DNA of 64,000 bases from Orobanche coerulescens (taxonomy: Eukaryota; Streptophyta; Magnoliopsida; Lamiales; Orobanchaceae): assembly GCA_033398695.1 (NCBI GenBank), contig CM065805.1, positions 167,811,787 through 167,875,786 on the forward strand, written 5' to 3'. Both the position numbers and the translations under genes were made by a program. The notes below the pieces were generated by a model. It ran no database searches, was not told where the DNA came from, and saw nothing but the letters and a program-made list of their open reading frames with translations. Of the stretch, positions 22,457 through 33,280 are shown piece by piece. How positions within the stretch are numbered: position 1 is the first letter of the stretch; every line of letters begins with the position of its first letter.

Positions 22457-22617
22457 AAATCAAGAATCGAAAGTACGATACAAGGAAACAAGGAATCAGG
22501 TAAGGAAAACTTACGAGCACTGGAAGTACCGAGATGATGGCAGCGGGGTGACAATGTGCAAAACAAAACACAACTAGACCCAATTAACCGACAAGCCTAG
22601 GTATCCATAAACCTAGT

Positions 22618-22629
22618 GCTCCGATACCA
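22618..22629 (-). other. Primer binding site of element D (tRNA-iMet type)
   Basis: The minus strand reads TGGTATCGGAGC a few bases after the LTR end. It matches the usual initiator-tRNA site TGGTATCAGAGC except for G in place of A at the eighth base. Confidence 0.75.
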
Positions 22630-22964
22630 TTTTATGTAACACCCCCAAGAAATCCCGGGAATGTAACAGCGCCGTGGACCCCTACATGGGACCCACCAGG
22701 CTAGGTAATCAACTTCACTCATCGACTCATGGAGTCGACGCAATAACACCACATCACAAAGACGCAAAACAATAATAATCCACGCAGTTCGACCGGTCAA
22801 TCAAGCAACACAATGATCCAACGAAAACATAACGGACAACTCAATATACTTTGCAAAATCAAAAGCCCCTAAATACTCGAGTACGTCTATTAATTCACAA
22901 GTTGGAAAACAACCATATTGAAATAGACAACGGAAAATGAAGAAACTCGTTTGCACATGTCAAC

Positions 22965-23866
22965 TAGGGGTGTTCAAAACTACCCGACCCGGTTGACCCA
23001 GCCCAATTACCCGACTACCCGGAAATTTTTTACCGGGTATTTTTTTTAATTACCCGGATTTAGCGGGACGGGTACCCGACCCGCTAGTTATGTGAGTTAT
23101 CGGGCCGGGTAATGGGCCGGCCAAATAAAATTACCGGGTACCCGGCGACCCGGTAACTTTTTTTTTTTATTTTCTCACTACATATTTTATTTTAACCATT
23201 TTAAAAATTATGTATAGAATTAGTATGTATTTACTTACATTTTAATAATATTAACATTACAATACCTATGTAAAATTTGGTCCATATTAATCTTATGCTC
23301 TAATTTTTTTTTTCCTTTTCATGAATCATATTTTTTTATAATTTAAATCTCATTAACTATTTTAAATTATGACATCAAACTTACAAAAGTGAGTATGTAT
23401 TAATATATAGTAGTCTAATTTCAAAGTGAATAGATTAAATATTTCATATAATATCTTAATATGTTAGAACCAATGATAATAAAATAAATGTTATAATTAT
23501 TGTAAACAATTTTCTTACTTTTAATTTAATTTTTTTGTAGAATCAATCGAGCAAATAAATTAAATTAAAGTTAAATTTTCTTAATATTGATTTAATCATA
23601 ACGCATGACTTCAAAATTAGAATCAATTCTTTAAAACTAAATATTTTTGTTGAACTAAAAGTTGAAAAAATATAGCAAAAAAATCATATATATATATATA
23701 TATATATGATTAAAAAAACTCGGGTACCCTGGTGACTCGACCCGGAAAGTCGGGTACCCGAAAAAGCGAGTACCCGGATTTTTTGGACCGGGCCATGGGC
23801 CGCCTAAATAGGTACCCGAAGTTCCGGGCACCCGAAAAGCCGGGTACCCGCTTATGAACGCCCCTA
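22965..23866. mobile_element. Non-autonomous hAT element, 902 bp
   Basis: The ends are TAGGGGTGTTCA and its inverted counterpart TGAACGCCCCTA, with one mismatch in 12. The 8-bp direct repeat ATGTCAAC flanks it (22957-22964 and 23867-23874), and the other LTR of D has a single uninterrupted copy of the site. Both subterminal parts are packed with ACCCGG and GGGTACCCG words, as usual for hAT transposase binding. The centre is AT-rich, includes an (AT)n run at about 23690-23707, and has no transposase frame. Confidence 0.9.
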
Positions 23867-24881
23867 ATGTCAACAACCCTGGCCAGCATCCTCGTACTGT
23901 CCCAATGCCCGATCGTCCGGCTGAGCATAACCTGAAATTCATAAAACGAATTTCCCCAAAAAGGGTCCCCAAAAGGGGTTAGCAATTACGCTAGTACAAG
24001 TAACCAAATGAACAACTTACACCTTACACATATAGTCAAAGCATGCAAAAGATAAAACATCAGTTTGAAACACACATTTACGGAAATGCCATAACCCAAA
24101 ATACATTTGTAAAATGCACCACAATTAACCGCGGACCCACGCCTCTATGGACCCCTACCGAGACCCCGTCGGATCTAACCCGTAGTGGTTAAAATCCAAG
24201 CTCTCGGATCCACGCCTCTGTGGACCCCTACCGAGATCCCATCGGATCTAACCCGTAGTGAGCATACACACACACACGTTACTCATGCAATACTACCATG
24301 TTAAGAGTGTAGGTTCATAAGAGTACTTTTCTCGATTAAATGACGACGAGAAACGGAAAAGATTACGACCGCGGTTGCGAGAAACCGAACACCGAACCTA
24401 GACGATTCGTCAAACACGATTTCAACAACTCGACAAAACAACGGTAACGGAAAACACCCGGAAACCCACCTACAATTCATGTAATTTCATACGACAAAAT
24501 CGACGAGGGCGAACAACAACCTTAAACCCTCTCGATTTCAAGAACACACCGAAATTCACCATAATTTCGTAGGAAACACATGAATACTACTAAGATTAAT
24601 CATACCCATCATGGATTAATCAACAATACGGAACGAATCGGGCAAAACCCCCCCAAAACCCATCAAATTTACCAAAAATAGGGTTCTAGGAGATTACTTT
24701 GGATATAGGATGAAGAACACAAGTAGATGTTGTTAATCTACACCAAGAACTCAAGGTAAATGATATCTGAAGTGGTTGGAGGAAGAAATCGCCTAAGAAT
24801 CGCTTGGCCGCATGGGAGCAGAAGAAATGAGAAAAAGTGAGAATCTGGGTCAACTCTCTGGTATATATAACCAGAGAGTCG

Positions 24882-25286
24882 TTAGCGCGCGTTAACTGCT
24901 AATTGTTAGCGTGCGCTACCCAGTTAAAGATAGTCGAGAAGCATCCGCTACCAGGAAATAGCGTGCGCTAACGGCCCCTCGATAGCGCGTGCTATCGTGC
25001 CATAGCGTGTGCTACCTGAACACCAGCGAGTCCAGAAACATTCTGCCCAGTATTGGACTGTCGGATTAGCGCACGCTACCGGACACCCTGCGCGCTAAGC
25101 CTAAACTATAGCGTGCGCTAGAATAAGATCTTAGCGTGCGCTAAGCTGCTCGTCCAGAGAGCAGAGAGCAGAAACAACCTACTGCCACTGCTGTGCCCGA
25201 GTCGCTAGCGCGCGCTACAAATCAAGCGTAGCGTGTGCTACCAAAGGATATTAGCGTGCGCTAAATAACATTAATAGCGTGCGCTA
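24882..25286 (-). promoter_or_regulatory. TAGCG..CGCTA palindrome array in U3 of LTR D (right copy)
   Basis: This is the partner of the array at 17269-17695 and has the same 12-base palindromes with 20-24 bp steps. One segment present in the left copy (around 17330-17345) is shortened here. Confidence 0.65.
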
Positions 25287-25621
25287 GGCATCTAGGTGCA
25301 AAACGGCTCAAACACCCGAAATGCACAAAACACGATCGAAACATCAAAAGGAAGCTCACAACATGTATAATAACATAAGATGGATTTACGGCAACCCCGA
25401 AACGGCGGTTCCGAACAACGATTATGAGAATCGAACCAAATAGAGACGGAAAAGCCAATAAATGCGGAATTGAGTAAAATAAGTTCGAAATAAGCTCGGA
25501 TGACAAAAAAGTCTAGAATTAAGTATTCTCGAAATACAAATACGGTTACACGCGAGCCACCAAAAATGAGAAATACACCAACAATGAAAAAATACCAGAA
25601 AAGAAAAATGCGGGTATTACA

Positions 25622-25811
25622 GGAGGGACAGGACCATAGGGACTATCACTTCTATGGTCCAGTTTGGGCTTTACAGATTTGGTCGTATGAGATGATTCCT
25701 TTATTGGGAGAATCGTGTGGAATTCGAGATAAATATGTCCAAGTCCCCCGGTGTTTGATGTGGACTACGAGGAAGATGTTCTGTGATTTCACTCATTTCT
25801 TCGACGATAAG
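25622..25811 (+). pseudogene. DUF1985-domain gene, exon 2 (right half)
   Basis: It continues the interrupted exon after element D. The frame reads EGQDHRDYHF, YGPVWALQIWSYEMIP and WTTRKMFCDFTHFFDDK, the C-side of DUF1985. A donor AAG-GTACAA ends it at 25811, and an acceptor TTTTGCAG at 25904 keeps phase 0. Joining it to the left half requires the frame found just before the insertion (YAFGVLSYYIGN). Confidence 0.75.
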
Positions 25812-25904
25812 GTACAATAAACGTATTTTCTCCTGACTTCACTCATCTCTTCAACATTATGTGATTGCCCATCTAATGGTATGCTTTAATGACTACTTTT
25901 GCAG

Positions 25905-27320
25905 CACAAAGTACTTCCCTCTTTACCGCGTCTGGAGGAGGATTAGGCTGAGTACTACTACCTGAGTTTTGAGAATGGCTCGCCATATGACGTTAAGTTC
26001 ATAAAGCCTATAAGAATAGCTGTGAAGAACAAGGAGGATGAGCCTGCACCGATGCCGAGAAAGAAAGTTATGGATAGGTTGAAGAAGGCTGCTGGGAAAT
26101 TGATTACATATGAGTCGGCACATAAAGTGTCGAAGCGACGCCGGCAGAGTACCCCACCAGTAGATGGTGTAGAGACATCGGACCGGGAGAGGCATCCAGA
26201 GAGGGTGTGTTGTGTCCACGAACTTCCTTGTCCGGACCACACCCAGGACGCGAGCAGGGATGAGTACTTCGATCGCCGTTTAAAGGCGATTTTGTATGAC
26301 GAGTCTGAGACAGGATTTATTGCTCGAGTTTCTCGTCGGGTGCTTTCTGGGATCGTAGATTTCTTTGGACCTACGCATAGACGTTCTAGGAGCCCGGTGC
26401 ACTACTCAGCTAGGAGCCATGATAGGTTTCCCTATAGGCCTCGTCATTCTCCATCTGTTAGCAGCGCCCAGCGGAGGATTCCTGACCCTCCACGTCACTC
26501 AGTCTCTGGTGCAGCCCACAGTCACCATTGTCAGCATCATCCTAGTCATCATTCTTAGTGTCAGCCTAGTCACCATTCTCAGCGTCAGCCTAGTCACCAT
26601 TCTCAGCGTCAGCCTATTCGCCATTATGAGGTCCAGCACAATCACCATTCTGAGATCCAGCACAATCATCATTCTCAGATTCATCATTCTTTTGAGCGTA
26701 CTGAGCAGCCCCTTGAACCGACTCTGCGGTTTCTAGATTATAAGCATCAGTATCAGCCATTTGACGCACCGTTTCAGCAGTATGGGACGATGTTCGATTG
26801 GTTTTAGGACGAGCATCATTATAGTACGATGTTTCCCGACCATAGTAGTAGTCCTCAGCAACAGCCTCCATTTCAGATCGAGCAGCCAATTTTTGAGATC
26901 GAGCAGCCGATTGTACAGGTCTCAGATCGTTATAGTTGTGAGAGGGATGCTGAGGGTGATGAAGTTGGTGAGAGTTCCGGGATACAACAGTTGGGTGAGC
27001 GTAGTATTCCACTGCGAGTGAGTCGACCATCTGCTGCTCTTTGGGAGCCTTTTGTGTTGGCGCCTCCAAGAGATAGTGAGGCTCTGAAGAATTTGTACGT
27101 ATAGTTTAGGGCGCAGCCACGTGATGCTATTGTTCGGTATTTGGAGACTGGGCATGCTCTCACTCAGGCTTTATTTGACCGAATAGAGTCTATCCGTGAA
27201 TACTTTGATGCCGAGGTGATAGATTGTTATGTGCTTGCGACTCGAGTGAGGCTTCGGAGGGGAGTCCGTAGTTTTGGTGTCGGTAGAGTTGGCACTGTAC
27301 TTGCCGGCTCCCAATTTTAC
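25905..27320 (+). pseudogene. DUF1985 gene, exon 3: low-complexity C-terminal region with four TAG codons
   Basis: One frame runs the full 1.4 kb between acceptor 25904 and donor TAC-GTAAGT at 27320, broken only by TAG at 25944, 26556, 26805 and 27102. It encodes a basic stretch (MPRKKVMDRLKKAAGK), an Arg/Ser/His-rich part, a tandem repeat of SHHSQRQP (26520-26690), a Gln-rich part and a C-terminal helix (FDRIESIREYFDAEV). Each TAG is one C-to-T change from CAG, and the neighbouring repeat units have CAG. There is no Ulp1 protease. Confidence 0.6.
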
Positions 27321-27398
27321 GTAAGTTCTATAAATTACTCGCTTGTATATCATTGGTGTGATGTGTATTTTTTTATTTTGTGGTTTGGCTTTTTTTAG

Positions 27399-27608
27399 TT
27401 AGTTATGGCCAACGAGTTTGCAGGACTCCATCCGGATGATCCACTTGGTATCAAGGTGACACGGAAGCCGGTTTATAGGGATTGGAAAATTCATACCAGC
27501 CCTGTGTTGCACACGATGGCAGCACACGATCGTGCCCATCGTGGTTTAAGATCATGTGCATCTTGCCCACGGTCATGGGCTACTGTTGTCGTGTGCATCC
27601 TGCCATGA
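27399..27608 (+). pseudogene. Tentative last exon of the DUF1985 gene
   Basis: After acceptor TTTTTTAG (27398) the phase-0 frame reads LVMANEFAGLHPDDP and then VTRKPVYRDWKIH before entering the CACGAT array, where it ends at TGA 27606-27608. The start is a plausible exon; the part within the array is probably not real protein. Confidence 0.4.
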
Positions 27609-27655
27609 CCATGGGCACACGATGGCTAGTCCCATCATGGGCACGATCGTGTGCC
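27512..27655 (+). promoter_or_regulatory. Second CACACGAT motif array
   Basis: About eight CACGA/TCGTG words in 145 bp, including CACACGATCGTG and GGGCACGATCGTGTG, mixed with CCATGGGC-like palindromes. It lies between the two convergent MULE genes and repeats the motif of 14981-15250. Confidence 0.55.
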
Positions 27656-27727
27656 CCGACATCACTCAGCAGCTGTAGGATAGATAAAAACATTGAATGA
27701 TATGCACATTAGAGCAAAACAATTACC

Positions 27728-28633
27728 TTATAACGGCAACAACATGACGACATGGAATCTGATCCAAATCAACTCCCGACAACAACATGTCCAGGTGTGA
27801 AGGTCGACCTCATAAGAAACTTTGTTTTCTTCGACTTTATAAATAAGTGGGGTGGTAGCTTGAACAGTAAGAGTCATACTGGCTTGCACAGAGTTAGAGA
27901 GCTTTTCAAAAGTGTGTATTGTCAACTCATGGTCTCTTGATGTAGCTTATCTCCGCTTCTCATCAAACCAATTCTCTAAAATTAGGCGAAATATATCAAG
28001 TAACGAGGAAACAGGTAAACGCCTCGCCCACAACATACGATTATTAAAGCATTCAACAGCATTGGATGTCAAGAAGTTATAGCATCGTACCGGACACTTC
28101 GACCTAGCCCACCTCTCTGGCCCAATTTTAGAAAGGTGCCTCTGAGCCCCATTAGGGGTTTCAATATGTAGTTTCGAAAAGTAGTTTTCAAAAACTTCTT
28201 CACGATGCGTGTAGGCAGCAATTCTAAAGAGTCCTATAGCATGAGTACCGTAGGAGGTCAAATTTTTTGCAAGATGGTGATAGCACAACCCGTGGAATGC
28301 ATTCGGATAGATGACTCGAACAGCATTCTGAATGCTCTTATGTTAGTCACTCACAATCAGTAAATCTTCCATCGGATTGTAGCATCTGTGCAGGTTATAC
28401 AGAAAATAAGTCCATGACTCGTCGTTCTCTATCGGACCGAGACCAACTGCAAGAGGAAATACTTGCTCGTTCCCGTCAAATGTGACGACCGCAAATAGAG
28501 TTCCTTTATTATTTCCCTTCAGGTGGGTCCCATCAACCATAATCACCGGTCGAAGGCATGTATCAAATGCCCTAATACTCTGTCCGAGTGCAACAAACAA
28601 GTGGCAAAACACTCCCTCAAGAGTCGTTTTCAA
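27728..28633 (-). pseudogene. MULE transposase, catalytic half and SWIM-like finger
   Basis: A single minus-strand frame broken by two TAA codons (28343-28345, 27947-27949). It carries the MULE catalytic start VDGTHLKGNNKG, PLAVGLGPIENDESW, the second aspartate in LIVSD, then LCYHHLAKNL and SNAVECFNNRMLWARRLP. The end (YEVDLHTWTCCCRE, FHVV) resembles a SWIM zinc finger, but the expected Pro-Cys before His is lost. The protein would cut and paste the MULE. The frame is offset by one base from the N-terminal half. Confidence 0.85.
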
Positions 28634-28634
28634 A

Positions 28635-29539
28635 TCATAAATTGTCCGTGTTTTAACAAATACAGATAAGATGGGAGCCTCTGATACGACTCATCAAAGC
28701 TGCCATTGCATTGTCTATCGCTATATTCCTCGTCCCGAGAGCAAAACTATATAGCATGTCAATGCCGTACTCCCTACACATCTCTGCAATCATTTCCTTT
28801 GGCCTCAAAGTGACCCCCTCACCGGTCAATATTTTAGCAAAATAATGGGCGGCAACCTCAGAATTAACCGACCGTGCGGCAGCACGGTTCAAATCAGGGT
28901 GACAGCTGTGCTTCAAGGTCAACTTAGTAATTCTCCAAATAGTTGCATCCTCAATAGCACACAACCTAAACTGACAATTGTTTCGCCCACTCTTACAGAC
29001 AAACACTATACGTTTATCGGCGGAACGATCAGTGATACACTGTATCATGTTTTCCAAATGATACATTCCTACAGTTATCCTCAACTCTGTCTTGGACCGA
29101 AAGGTGGACCCCACCTCTAGCTGAACAGTGACAAGTGGAGGCTGATCGACCCAACCCAAAGTCCCGGCACTATCGGGGTCCGGAAATGTAATGATCCAGT
29201 TACCCATTGATTGTAGATGATCATGCTCGCTCGCAGATTGATGGTCAAATGAGAAGTTCCGATGACTCATAATCCTATCCATTTGGTCCGGTTGGTGAAC
29301 CCAAGCAAGAAATTCCGTAGATAGTGACTCAATCAAGTCTTTACAACAATCTTTATCTTCGGATGTATGTACCTCCTCATCTTCCTCGTCTTCCTCATCT
29401 TCCTCGTATTGATAATCTTTGGAAGGCATGTCATAATTTATGTTGCCGGGCTCTACTCTCGAGCTGCTACATCCCATATTAACCTTGGGAGTGGAGGAGC
29501 TGCCGTTCTCAACATAGACCTCAGGATCCTCCTTGTATT
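28635..29539 (-). pseudogene. MULE transposase, N-terminal half (start cut off by element B)
   Basis: The frame is open from the insertion point at 29539, through YKEDPEVYVENG and an acidic run (YEEDEEDEEDEE), to the MuDR-type DNA-binding domain VGSTFRSKTELRI, with Cys/His ligands in CKSGRNNCQF and LKHSC. It stops at TAA near 28651 because of a one-base shift before KTRTIYDLKTTLEG. The true N-terminus lies beyond element B, outside the window. Confidence 0.82.
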
Positions 29540-30065
29540 TGTAATATCCATACTTTCTATTTTTGGTAATTTCTATTTTTGGTGTATGTTCATTTTAGAT
29601 GACTCGCTTGTTACTGTTTTGGAATTCTGAATATATTTTGTTCTTGGAATTTTTCCATTTGGACGAGTTTCGATGATGTTTTTACGTATTTTCATCTTGA
29701 GCTATGTTTTATCGCGTGTACATTTGATTTTCGTAAAACTCATTCGATTTTGTTATTTTCCTTTTTCCATGAGTCCGTATGCTTGATTTGCTCATGTTGA
29801 GAGTTTCGGATTGTTAATCCGACGTCATATCGTGTTTTTTCGGACGTTTGGGCCATTTTGTAATTTCCTAGAAGTTTAGGAATTTTATCCTCCTTGTCGT
29901 AGTTTGGATTCCCTGGTAGTTGGGAGTGTATTTTCTTTCAGTACTTAACTTCGTCGTCGTGAATATCTCGTGTTTACGCTTCTGGGTTTGACCTTGTGTT
30001 GCGTTCCGTTTCCGTATCGTCCTGTGCAGAAAACGATATTCAGCAGTATTGAACTACTGCATGCA

Positions 30066-30390
30066 TAACGCACGTTATGCATGCTTTTTAGCATGCGCTA
30101 GCGATACCTGCATAACGTACGTTATGCCCTAGTGGTAACGTACGTTATGGCCTTCAGTGTTTGGACAGTGGGTTCTGCCCAGCTTCTGTTTAGCCCTTAC
30201 GTATGTTAGCTGTCTTGAGTTACGTATGTAAGCTCTGTGTAGCGTACGTTAATGGTTTTGAGTATCGTACGCTATCGACCTCAGCTAATCGGGAAGAATG
30301 TTCTGCCAGGCTCTTACGTACGTTAACTCAAAGGAGTAACGTACGTAAGACATCTTAGCGTACGTTAACTATTCATGTCAGCGTACGTAA
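30066..30390 (+). promoter_or_regulatory. TAACGTACGTTA palindrome array in U3 of LTR B
   Basis: Palindromes with the CGTACG core or close variants are centred near 30072, 30095, 30119, 30142, 30203, 30226, 30246, 30269, 30320, 30343, 30362 and 30385. Steps within clusters are mostly 23 bp (range 19-24). The TATA box follows 13 bp after the last. Confidence 0.65.
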
Positions 30391-31041
30391 TGCTCTGTCA
30401 GGTATTTAAATCCTGAGTTGACCTCAGATGCGTCATTTCCCTTCTTTTCCTTCCCTTGTCCGCGACGTGAACTCCTCGAGCAATTTGGAGCGATTTGTGC
30501 AGAACAATCCATAAAGTTCCTCCATAGATCGATTATTGTGCTTCAAGCAAGGTTTATCATCATCGTAATCATCTTCTTCCGTCCGAATCGAGGTATATTT
30601 CGTTAGAACCCTATCTTTTGGGGATTTTGGGGTTTTGTTTTGGTTTTCACCCTTCTAGTCCGATTTGCCTCATATGATTGTTAGATTTCGATAGTATAAT
30701 CACCATCCCTTACTTCTCTTGCGGTTTTACGGATTGAATTCGATATTTTTCTCCATTGATAGAGGGGAACCGGTTATGACCTTGTATTGTCCGACGAATT
30801 GTTCCAACGGGTAGAATTAGGATGAATTCCTACGTTTCCGCAATATTTAGATTGTTTGTATATCATTATTATATTAGGAGCATATTTGTGAATATTATTC
30901 GGGCCAAAACCTTTCCTTTCACAATTTTCCTTCACGTCGTGTTATCCAAGGCAAGTACATCTATTACATTTTGTTATGTGTGTTACGTTTCCGATACGGA
31001 TAATGAGTTGTGATCTTTCGGGTGCGTGAGTTGTGTTTCTT

Positions 31042-31253
31042 CCACCCAGAGTGTTCGACGGGACGTCTGGGGGTCGATACTAAGGGGTACGGCCACGGAA
31101 GTGGACTTGGGTGCGTGTGTTGCTTACCTTCCACCCGGAGCATTCGACGGGGCGTCTGGCGGCCGATACTAAGGGGTACGGCCGTGGAAATGGTTTCCCA
31201 CCCAGAGCATTCGACGGGGCGTATGGGGGTCGATACTAAGGGGTACGGCCATG
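31042..31253 (+). repeat. Three imperfect copies of a 56-64 bp block in LTR B
   Basis: Copies at about 31042-31105, 31131-31191 and 31198-31253 share CCACCCAGAG, TTCGACGGGGCGTC, CGATACTAAGGGGTACGGCC. Element D has an analogous two-copy block in the same LTR region, with different wording. Confidence 0.8.
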
Positions 31254-31810
31254 GGTTACCAATCGCGGATGTTGTGATATTATGATGAATTAATAAACTG
31301 TTCTGGATGCCAATGTGATATTTCGGAATATGGCTTTTCAAATGTTTTCTGAATGAGATGACTGTGTAAATCGTATTTGTATATAATCATATTTTCAAAT
31401 TTTTTCCAATGCTAATCCCTTAAATGGGGGAAATGCCTCTTATGCATTTCAGGTATCAGAAGAGATGAGGAGCGGGCACGGGATATGCACGCAAAGGATG
31501 GACCGGCATGATGATGAGGCCGGAGTCTATATTTTATGCTTTGTCATTGTATATGTTTTGAGTATTGGAGTTAGACTGATTACTATTAAACTCGGTTAAA
31601 GTCCCCTGCGTGGGCACTGAATTGGTATTTGACTTATTCTTCATGTACTTCCATTAAAATGTTTTGGCCAAGGCCACGACCCTATTTTACTATGATGTTT
31701 GTGTCCTTTGGGATTTTAGTGTGGATTATGTGTCATTTGTTAGCCTGGTAGACCTCATGAGGGTTCTATGGCGTGTAACGTCCCTTACATGATTTGGGGT
31801 GTTACATTTA

Positions 31811-31823
31811 TGGTATCAGAGCC
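31811..31823 (+). other. Primer binding site of element B
   Basis: TGGTATCAGAGCC, four bases after the LTR end, is the canonical complement of the 3' end of initiator tRNA-Met. Confidence 0.9.
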
Positions 31824-32066
31824 TTAGGTTATGAATACCTAGGTTGTTGGTTAATTTGGGTCTGTCAGTCGTGTCGTTAGAGTCAGTTGTTGAGCCTAAT
31901 ATCATCGTGCTACCATCTCTTCGTGCGACCCGTGGATGTAAGTCTCCTCGAACTCTTATATTTTTGTAATTCATTTCCTTGTGTTGTTTGGAATTATGAA
32001 TTGTGGTACCGACTTTGCAAACTGTGGATTTTTCTGATCTTGTTCCTTTCACTTCTTATCTTCAGT

Positions 32067-33280
32067 ATGTTGAGAGGTCGCGGTAGACTAGCTAGGCGGC
32101 GCGGCCGAGGCCGTGGTCGTGGTGCAGATAATGAGGAAGCTCCGCTTTCTCAGTCCTCTGCAGGTTCGACCTCTCATTCAGTGTTGGACACTCTACCTCT
32201 GAGTTCTGACGGGTAGCAGAATTTGTCAGTCAGCTAAGATCAGCCGTCGGGGAGTGATGCCGACATGGTAGCTACAACTATACTTCAGCAGTTGGTAGCT
32301 CAGCTTGCCCATATAGCTCAGGGTGGATGCCAGAATCCGCCCCCGAATCCTGATGATGAAGCTAGTAAGTATCTTCAGAAGGTGACTAAGATGCACCCTC
32401 CTCGTTTCACTGGATCTTCTGACTCCATCGGTTGGGATAATTGGCTCTTCTAGTTGGGCAGAATTTTCGATGCCGTAGCTTGTCCCGATGGCCGGAGGGT
32501 ACACATTGCTTAGTACCTCCTGGATAAGGAAGCTGCGGAATGGTGGGAGGCTGTGGCACCCAGAGACCGCCCAGCCACTTGGGAGGAATTTAAGACTGCT
32601 ATGGAGGCAGAATATTGTCCACCGCCAGCCAAAGAACATAGGATTGTGGAATTCTTCACTGCCACACCTCAGGATGTGCCGATTTCTCAGGCCATCATCT
32701 CTTATAATCAGCAGTTGGGATTCGTGAAGGATCAAGTGAGAACTGAGGCCGATAAAATCCGTTACTTCAATATGCGCATGAAGCCGCATATCAGGCAGAG
32801 TATGGCACCGCTCATGTGTGCCACCTTGAAAGAATACAGGATCGCACCCTAGCGATCGAGATGGCTGTCCCGGAATCAGAGTTGGGTTCCGAAGCCAAGA
32901 AACAGAAGACAGCTGCAGTTTTTCAGCCGGCAAGAGTGCTCGATTTTCGAAATCTCAGTCTGCTCCTACATCAGGGAAGATGCCATTTCATCAGGCCGGG
33001 GGATCTCAGGGTAACCGTTCAGTCCAGTCTGTTGCATCTGGCGGCAGAGTTTGTTTTAACTGCAACCAATATGAGCATTTGATGAAGGATTCCCATTCCC
33101 TTTAGTTACTTGCTTTACTTGCGGACAGACCGGGCACCGGGCCACTCATTGCGAGAGGGCTACCAGAGCCGCCAGAGCTCCGTATACCACCACCGTTCAG
33201 AAGGAGCTTAGCGTCAATCAGAAGACTCCAGTCACTCAGGTTCCTTAGAGTTCGGTCCGTGGTAGGAGTCGGGGTCAGCC
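32067..33280 (+). pseudogene. Element B gag
   Basis: ATG at 32067 opens MLRGRGRLARRRGRG, followed by the Gag core (YLQKVTKMHPPRFTG, AAEWWEAVAPRDRP, EFKTAMEAEYCP, YNQQLGFVKDQ). TAG codons at 32214, 32451 and 32511, a TAA at 32235, a frameshift near 32830 and another in the tail disrupt it; element D has CAG at the codon of 32511. Two knuckles follow: the first (CFNCNQYEH) has lost its last Cys to a small indel, the second (CFTCGQTGHRATHC) is perfect. A further TAG is at 33246. It ends at the Athila insertion. Confidence 0.88.

Larger units (their letters stand above)
15972..25621 (-). mobile_element. Ty3/gypsy element D (Tekay type), complete with LTRs but defective
   Basis: Both LTRs, primer site, gag, PR, RT, RNase H, INT with chromodomain and polypurine tract are present in order on the minus strand. 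GGAGG flanks it on both sides (15967-15971 and 25622-25626), so the insertion is bounded exactly. It splits exon 2 of the DUF1985 gene. Gag lacks an internal piece, RT lacks about 60 bp before the catalytic box, and there are at least nine stops or frameshifts. The right LTR contains a hAT insertion. Confidence 0.93.
22635..25621 (-). repeat. 5' LTR of element D, carrying a hAT insertion
   Basis: It has the same ends and parts as the left LTR: the duplicated CCTCTGTGGACCCC block at about 24125-24260, TATA hairpin at 24854-24878 and palindrome array at 24882-25286. Without the hAT and its extra target copy it is about 2.08 kb, against 2.06 kb for the other LTR. Confidence 0.9.
14581..29539. 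mobile_element. Mutator-like element with DUF1985 (VANC-like) gene and transposase
   Basis: A + strand gene with a DUF1985 domain and a - strand MULE transposase face each other, with motif arrays (CACACGAT) beside the DUF1985 gene. DUF1985 genes travelling with MULE transposases are known from VANDAL and related MULEs, where VANC proteins (DUF1985, DUF287 or Ulp1 containing) counteract silencing. The left edge is set roughly at AGGGACCTCTC near 14581; the right edge is outside the window because element B cut the transposase at 29540. Element D (15972-25621) is inserted in it. Both genes carry stops. Confidence 0.65.
29540..31806 (+). repeat. 5' LTR of element B (about 2.27 kb)
   Basis: It starts TGTAATATCC and ends GGGGTGTTACA. 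It has a TAACGTACGTTA array (30066-30390), a TATA box TATTTAAA at 30403 flanked by CAGG and CCTG arms, a donor-like GAG-GTATAT at 30593, and three copies of a 56-64 bp block at 31042-31253. No gene is seen in its 2.2 kb. Confidence 0.85.

Noticed and set aside
26022..27608. Ulp1 protease part of the DUF1985 gene
   Set aside because: No catalytic His, Asp or Cys motifs of Ulp1 are found after DUF1985.
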